The notes under the pieces are model-generated. The model was not told the DNA's origin. It ran no database searches and saw nothing but the letters and a program-made list of their open reading frames with translations. Below are positions 56,703 through 64,000 of a stretch of 64,000 bases of DNA, piece by piece (within the stretch, counting starts at the first letter, position 1; the number at the start of each line of letters is the position of its first letter). The position numbers were made by a program, and so were the translations under genes. This stretch comes from Pachyseris speciosa (Eukaryota; Cnidaria; Anthozoa; Scleractinia; Pachyseridae), in NCBI GenBank assembly GCA_016490735.1, contig JAEMWC010000357.1, forward strand, positions 530,001-594,000. Reading direction: 5' to 3'.

Positions 56703-59700
56703 TAAATCTGGGAATAGAGATAGAGATAGGTATAGAGATAGTAAAGCGAGCCTAACACGCTAGCGCGCAGGCAAAAAAAATCGCCTCGCGCAAGGAGACA
56801 CGTTGTTTGGAGAGAGGAAAGGAAAGGAATTAGCCAATCAAACAATCGGAATTTTGCGGCTTCCAGAGGCCACAGAGGAGGAGGCCTTTTGTTTCCTTTC
56901 CACTCCCAAATCTCATCTCCCCCCTCCCCTCCCCCCCCCCCTCTCTCTCTCTCTCTCTCTTCCCAGCCTATTTTCAATATCACATATCTTTGGTGTCATT
57001 TTTTGCCTTTTAATCTCGCTCTCCTCCACTTTTGCTTGCGAAAGCTGGCAGCGTCCCGTAACCAGAAGTGCAAGGATTTGGGATTCCGGACAGCTTAGAC
57101 GCTTAAATGTATCGTTTCCATCGCTTGCGTAGCAGATATTCTTGTCTTTTTTTGTCGTACTTCCTCATTCTCGAAATGATATCTAATAACTGCTCCTGGT
57201 TGGATGGAGATTATGCCCTCGTTAATTGCGTTTGGTTCATATCTCTTGGCATCGACGCTTTAGAGGCTAATGTTACCTTACGACCAAAGACGATACTGCA
57301 GAGTTCTTCAGTGACTATTCAGTGCCAATCACCATAATCCCTTCCAGACTGCGTGAAAACATTTTCCGTGACATGGAATGACTTAATTTACTTAGCTCTT
57401 AAAAATATTCGCTTAAGCTTTTAAATAAGAACGCAGTAATGTAAAGAACAAGGGGATTAGCGGTTTTTGGTAATTACCGCAAAACCATACCTTGGCATTC
57501 CACAAGACGGGATGCAATAACAGACATTTCAAGTTGACGATAATTGAATGGGGTGAAAGGGAACTAAATACCTTGACAATAAAGACTAGTCATTCTTTTG
57601 AGTTGCAGAAGATCTTGCAAAAAGGTACAATTTAACAAAGTGCAAGGAGGATTATTTTACGGTACATAAGAGTGGTGAGTAACTTTAACTCAAGTTATTA
57701 GTCGGAAATATCCGAATCCGACATCTAGTGACACAATTAATGATGGTATCGCACCCTTTTGATTTTCAATTTGTATAATTAATTTGACATCGAGCTTTAA
57801 GGGGGGTGGCCTAATTGATAAAGTTAGTGTTTCGAAAGCAATTAAAGCCGTAATAACCCTACCATACAAATGTTTATGAAAACTATATCAGTAATCGAAC
57901 TGGACAAGTAGTTGGTTATATTTATGATTCTCATAAAATTCGGTGGCAATTCACTCTAATAGGAGTGTAAAATACGCGGGTTGTTTGACGTCTTCGAAAG
58001 GAGTTTTTTAATTATATTTCATACGAAAAAAATACCTCTGGAATAGTCTACTTAAGACGCGTAGCTCTTGGACTCATTTCAAGAAGCAAAAACTTAAGGT
58101 TGCGTTTGATGTAAATGGTTACGAAACGAAGCATTAGAGTGCAACGAAACTGAAACGTAAGTAGCATTGCGAAAAGAATTTAAAGGTAAATTCCCCTGGT
58201 TTGTCTCAGACTGGGTTTACAGGTTGTAAGGTTTGATGATTGGGTCCATGTAGCACTCATTATGTAACGAACAGTCAGTCACGGTGTCCTTCTACCATCC
58301 ACAGCGGCTATCAGATAACCAGTAATGAAAATTGCGCTACTTCAGTTTAAAATAGGATCTCGCTGACGCAAACGTTAAAGAATGTCTACCAAATGTCTAA
58401 CACCTTGACGAATATTTAACCTCTTTTTTCGAAAGCAGTACACCGGCTTTCTTTTGAGGTTGTCTAGGGGACAAACAGAAACACTGACTTGAATTCTCAT
58501 AAACGCAGAATGCGACGATTATGCTTGCTTGCAGTTCTCGAGTTATTCTTAGACAACGCGGGGCCCATCATTATAAATGGCCAGCTTGATCTCACGGACG
58601 GTTAGCAGTACACTTCTGGATAGTCGAAACCGAAAGCCATCAAATGTGCGCCGAGACTGAAGCGACCGAGCTGGGTTTCAGCAGCTGTTATTTCACGTAC
58701 GTTTCCTCTGACCAGAAAGAATTAGATACGCTTTCTAAGTGCACTCTGCTGATCTCGTTGCTTGTTTCTGGCCCGGTTTAAAAGCTCCTACTAGTATAGA
58801 TGTATAACATGACTGGTTTTCACTATCGCAGAGTTTTTACTCTCCGATGTCCAGCCGGATATTCTTTTTTAATCTAAACTTACTAAGTAAGCTCCCTGTG
58901 AAGTTCTTTATATGTTAGGTGCTCGACAAATAAAAACGTAATATTCGTCTCTTGAGCAAAGCTTTCTGTGGTCATGCTTTCCGACTGAAATTTGTAGCCT
59001 CCTTAGAAAACCTACATTGAAAACCTTACTGGCATTTTCCTGTAACCACAAGAAGAACAATATATAGTTTTCGTCTCCTGTGAAATGATGACCATAATCT
59101 TTTCCTTTCACCGCACTACTGGGCCCGCAATAATAACGACATTTCAGCAGTTTTCGCAACATTCCCATCTTTTCCTAGTCGACTGGTTTACTAGACCATG
59201 TGACCTGATAGTTTAGATTAACACATCCCTCATTTTCTCCTGGTTTACATTAGATCCCATCGCCCACAGCCTCCGCGCGTAAAACGTAAATGTTGAACCT
59301 CGCTGAACAGTGTTTCGGGGTTTAGGGTTTGATGAAGAAATTAAAAAGGGAAAATAAGGCATTCACAAACACTTAGACAGTCCGCTACAACTCGGGTGTA
59401 CGTTAGACTGAGGGCGAACCTTTTGGCATTTGTCCATTAAACCTCCAAATTTAATTTTTAATCACCTTACAATGTGCATTTTCCTCATCTTCCCTTAAAA
59501 CACTCCCTCCTCCGTCCCTAATCTCCTTCTTCATAAACACTCGAAAAATCACCCAAAAATTCTCAGTTATTTATGGGGTATGCACTACAAAACTATGATT
59601 TTTTGGATTGCATGAAATCTCGAGAAGATAATGAGGAGTAAAGGTCAAAACCTGACGAAAACGTAGCATTCAGATGCAACTCTCCCTAAATAATGAAATT

Positions 59701-61990
59701 ATAGTAAAAGCTTTGCTAATATGTAACTCATTCGCTCGAATGTGGATCACCCTAAGATTAGAAAAATCAATTCGAAAAACCCCATGATGGCTTTTTTAGC
59801 TGTTGACTTAAGGTGGTCTTATACAACAGAAAATGTATGGAAATCTTCACTGGCGGAAGTTTCATTGAATACTGAAGGTGCCCAAACAACTTTTGGTGCA
59901 AGATTGAAGCCTGGTCTGAGACTTAGACCTTTCCCGTTCAAAAGACATGTGAAATTTCCCAGGATGCAACAGGGTCAGATTCTTGCTGTTTGGCTGCTTG
60001 GTTGAGATTGCTGATAAAAAGGGAGCTGAGAGAGCTCTTGTTTGCCTTTTTTTCTAAACTTCCTCTTTAATTTGGAAGTAGAAGAACTGTTTTGTAATGT
60101 TTACCCTCTGAATAAAGGACTCAGTTGAAAAAAGATTTGTTAAGACTGCTCGTTTGCGAGGTAAGATTTTGATTTAATTCTTGCGCTATTTTGGAGTTGA
60201 TCAAAATAAAATAAAATAAAATCAATTTTCAGTGTAAGCTCGATAGTGTGAGGATTGTTTTCCCAGTCTCCCAAGCCGGGGGCTCATGTATGAAACGTTC
60301 GAGCATTCCGGATCGAATTGATATGATCGAGCATGCACTGTTATTGTTGGAAATGATGGCAAAACCTAACCACAGCAATTTTTTCTTGACCTTCTGCCTA
60401 TACCTTACTTGAATCAGTGAAATCCAGTCCGGCATGACTTTATTGTTGAAATGGTTTAAACCAACCTAGTAACAAATTGTCTCAGTTTATTTCAGCAAGC
60501 AGACGCAAAGGCGCCACCTCCAAAAGCTTTCAAGTTATAGTAGATAACAGACCCATTCTTCAGTTACAAACTGAGAATGGGTAAACAAATTTTGCGTGTC
60601 TCCCCTTAATTCTTGCTTTATTTACAACGACTTTCGCAGCTTGCTTGCGATCATATCCGCAAAACAAAATCCTAGAATAAATTCTCACAGCTGATAAATC
60701 GTGACCCGGGATACGGCGACCACGGCGTGAACACGGCCTGATACTTCCGCTAACGATTTCTTGGAGATACGTTTCCAAAATGGACGACTTCCTACCAGTA
60801 GCTGAACTGAAGAATCCAGTGTTATGAAATTATGGCTAGCCTGTGGCTAGTAATCAAGAAGTTTGCCAGGAGACGAAAGTTGGGGAAGATAACTTGAAAA
60901 AAGTCGTTCGATTTTAACCTTATGCCGGTTGCACTACAGGACGCGATGCTCTTCAGTCTCGTGAAGTCAATCACCTAGAAATCCTGTGCAGCCCACAAGA
61001 AAATTGGCAGCGTCGTAGTGTGGTGTTGTATTAGCCGCATACATGAATTTGTTTAGTTATGTCAACCGTGTATATCAACCATTGATTATCAATGGTTTAT
61101 ATAAAATTACACTCCTTCAGTTTTTTTGTTCTATAGAAATCATTTTTATGAGAACGTTGTGCTAAGAAAGGGCCAAGACTTAAAAACGTGTTAGGAACAC
61201 ACCTATATATAAAGGTCTGAGATTCCGTTTTTACTTAACTGAATATTACAGATATCTCTTCTATGAACAGGCAATTATAAGCACCGCCAAGTATGTCATA
61301 TAATGTACTAATACCTACCGCTAACAGTGCTTTTTGATTGCGTCAGTTTAACACGAATTAGGGGACGGTAAGGTCGTTCAGACTCGAATATTGTCATAGG
61401 GTTCTGAAATGTTTGCTAACAAGGCGAAATGTTTGAAATAATGCGTGGTAAGTTGACATTATTTTTGCTACTAGTGTTACTCAGTTTGCAGCTTAGCTGG
61501 CCATTGCTGTAACGATAGGAAGGTCCGCAAATCAGGTGTGGCAGTAAATGCAGTTATTTTAGTATTAAAAGATATCCATTATTATCTTACCGGTAACCCA
61601 AAATCAAATCAACTTTTGTTCCTGGAGTTTTCATTTAACGATCGTAGAGTCGTTGTAGCACAGCCTTTGGCGTTGCTCGAAGTTTGGATAACGCTGACAT
61701 CATGAACAAGGTTGGCTTTTTACGAAGCAAGGAGCAACAGTTCAAGTCTTATCACATACAAGCGCGTGAGCTTGGCAGGAGTTCAGAATGAACAAGGATA
61801 AGATAGGGTGGGCTTTAATTAATCAAGACCATTGCTACCACAATTGCTATTAATCTCGCAATCTGATTGGCTAATTTGCCGTTGTCGAAAAGTGTCTAGA
61901 CAGGAAACGCTGCTCGCGTCAACAGGTAAACTATTATCCGCCATCTATCCCGGACTTTTGCCATCTTCTCAAATTCCCTCCAAACGTAGA
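56703..61990. other. Long non-coding stretch
   Basis: A CT-rich tract lies at 56,920-56,962 and an (AAAAT)-like run at 60,206. The open frame 59742-60005 is the most gene-like (87 codons, AATAAA 100 bp downstream at about 60,111), but it matches no family I know and has no splice support. No tRNA or other RNA gene was seen. Confidence 0.35.
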
Positions 61991-61992
61991 CC

Positions 61993-62395
61993 ATGGGCTA
62001 TATAGGTATGTGCTGCGGGATAGGGTATGGTTTTTGAGGCTCTCCATCCTTAAATAGCTAAGGTATCATTTTTGTCCACTTTGGCATATTGTTCCCTGTG
62101 TGATCCCTACATAGGGTGCCTAAATTGTATCAGCTAAAAAATACCCAGCTAAACAAAAAACAAATGATAAACTTTGTTTTTCCGCGGCGGTAAGCCGTTG
62201 TTTGAATCGTCCCCAGAAGCGTGATACGCTTCTGTCGTTCCCTATTAGCCTGCCGAATCCAACTTTTGTTTCACGCCAATAATTCTCTCCAGTTTTTTCG
62301 GGTTTAGACCTCAAATAGGGTATCAATTTTCGTTTGCTTCATCCTTAGATTGGGTCAGGGAGTCAGACCTTTCGAGGTACATACCTATCCTAAAT
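61993..62395. repeat. Probable MITE or dispersed repeat
   Basis: Inverted ends CTATATAGGTATGTGC and GTACATACCTATCC bracket ~400 bp, followed by a C-run at 62,408. Recognition as a common coral repeat is from memory. Confidence 0.35.
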
Positions 62396-62399
62396 TTAT

Positions 62400-64000
62400 G
62401 GGCGTCCCCCCCCCCCCTCCCCAGTGATGCCTAAAGCGTTGAGTGGCGGGAGTGCCCTCCCCCGGGCAATGCCTAAAGCCTGGGTACGAGGAAGAAAAGA
62501 AGCTCTGTGATGCTAATTAATATCTGGCAGCAATGATGGAGCGTTTATTCTGTAGGATTTCCTGATCAGTGTATTATTCCGCTGGCAACTGGTACAAGAA
62601 TTAAGATTATTCTCCAAAACATCTTACATGACATTCCGCTTATTCAATGGAAGGTAGGGAAAAAATTACACATCCTTTTAAAAATATCCGGTGGCAGGAT
62701 GTTGATATACTAACTTTACTGAATTACAATATTACACGGAAACTTGCAGGGTTGTGAAGTATAACTGTAGTTGTAACCTCTAGAAACAACTGATTAAGAT
62801 AAACGAAATAAACATTTTAACTGTTTGTTGGATCGGATGAAAGCAGTATTTTTTCCTGTGCACCTGTTGCAGGTGCTTGTTGCGAATCCAGCCGAGTACG
62901 GCACGAAAACAACATGCGAGGAAATCAAATTCTGAAATGCGTTGAAGATGTTGAAATAACCTATAGCTGCACTTTTTGATAGATGCACGTACAATCCCTT
63001 ACACGCGTTTCAATTCAGCTGTCATTTGGTAGCGAGGAATAAAAATGGGGAGTCAGATGGTAATAAAGAACTTTTTGGAGTCAAGACTACCGAAATTATA
63101 GCGTTCTGGTTACTTTCGACAAAAGCAACCGACTGAAGCAAGCGAAATATCGTCAATTTTACATTAAAGGGCTAGATGTATGCCGTTACAGCTGTTTGTT
63201 ATTATTAAAGATAATAATGATTTATTCCAGTCTTACAATACTTGATACTTGATTCTTCCGAATAGTGACTTTATTCTAGGTTTTTTTTGTTTCAAGCTCT
63301 GTTTAACTGGCTCTTTACTTGAACTAGAAATACGAACTCACCGCTCGAAAGAACTGCGTCACAACATTTTCAATTTTAATTACCTCACTTTACCAATTGG
63401 ACTTTAAAATGTTTAAGTGCGGTCGGGGCAGTTGACTACTGATCGCCCATAGCGACCAATATATGCACCCTGTGTGGGACTACGATAGAGAGATGGCACT
63501 TTTGAACTTATTTCCATATGAATTTTGCAGCATTCATAAAAGCAGCTTGGGATATAAGCTGCGTCATCACCCGGAAGTCGTAATACTTTACAGTTACTAA
63601 ACTTGAATAGCATCAGATATTTCACTCAGAAGTTGCTCATACAAACACTACGTTTTTGATTGTTGTATTGGTCAATAAAGTCGATTTTTCTTATCTAAAA
63701 GCAGTAATTAGCCCTTCGCCAAGAGGCATCAGTTGTGCGGAAAATCGATATCAGACTGACGAACACAGTACGAATATGCTTATCATTTAGTGAAGCAGAC
63801 ATAATTCTAGTGACAGCTGCATAGGTTGAAGTCAATTTTTTTTTCTTTCAGACAGGTTGTGATAATTTATCGGCGTTATTGCTATATGTAATATTCTGGT
63901 ATAAGCAGTCGAATTGTCGGTCGCTTCAGTGACGTCAGTAAGCGGCTTGATCAATCACCAGAACACCGCAGAACATTGACCAAAACTAAACTAAGGGTAA
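62400..64000. other. Window end, nothing recognised
   Basis: AT-rich, with only short chance open frames on both strands. Confidence 0.35.

Noticed and set aside
59742..60005. Possible small gene or terminal exon with downstream AATAAA
   Set aside because: No recognisable domain, no splice partner and no supporting homology that can be seen; left as unassigned.

Overview
The window is animal nuclear DNA, most likely from an anthozoan cnidarian (a stony coral or close relative). The evidence is an AT-rich background, split genes with canonical splice sites, a death-effector-domain exon, CR1/L2-type LINEs, tRNA-headed SINEs, Penelope-like fold-backs and very many short inverted-repeat DNA elements whose ends I recognise from coral sequence. 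The species assignment is inference.

Layout. 1-2,400: nested inverted-repeat elements, including one rich in ATCGAT and a Penelope-like fold-back. 2,424-10,668 (+): the only well-resolved host gene, six exons with consistent splice phases. It joins a death effector domain (DED), a long Ser-rich linker, a charged coiled coil and a complete CHY zinc finger / CTCHY / RING-H2 module of the RCHY1 (PIRH2) type. A MULE-like element sits directly after its stop codon. 12,000-17,440 and 23,286-25,500: non-coding DNA dominated by three tandem copies of a 1.7-1.9 kb unit. 17,444-23,279: one copy of that unit is split by a 5.8 kb element with 5'-AG ends, long terminal inverted repeats and a 6-bp target duplication. 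It carries a GC-rich block with a broken SLOG-like Rossmann gene, a broken DxE (exonuclease-like) gene, Cys-rich zinc-finger genes on both strands and a tRNA-Arg-like sequence. 25,500-31,280: AT-rich DNA with several MITEs. 31,280-34,140 (-): a decayed L2/CR1-like LINE. 34,891-42,326 (+): three phase-compatible exons of an unrecognised coiled-coil gene, with MITEs and SINEs in and near its introns. 43,400-47,000 (-): a LINE with an intact 1,111-codon endonuclease/reverse-transcriptase ORF and a long TGTA-repeat tail. 47,650-50,430: SINE, LINE tail and twin MITEs. 50,436-55,455: a TTAA-flanked element containing a second DNA transposon with a THAP gene and a SAP/SWIM/YqaJ gene (ISL2EU-like), both damaged. 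55,460-64,000: mostly unannotatable non-coding DNA with one LINE remnant and one probable MITE.

Genes working together: the DED-RING gene is self-contained. Its parts suggest an E3 ubiquitin ligase brought to death-receptor/caspase-8-type complexes by DED-DED contact. The remaining protein-coding material apart from the coiled-coil gene belongs to mobile elements. All domain calls are from reading motifs; no database search was possible.
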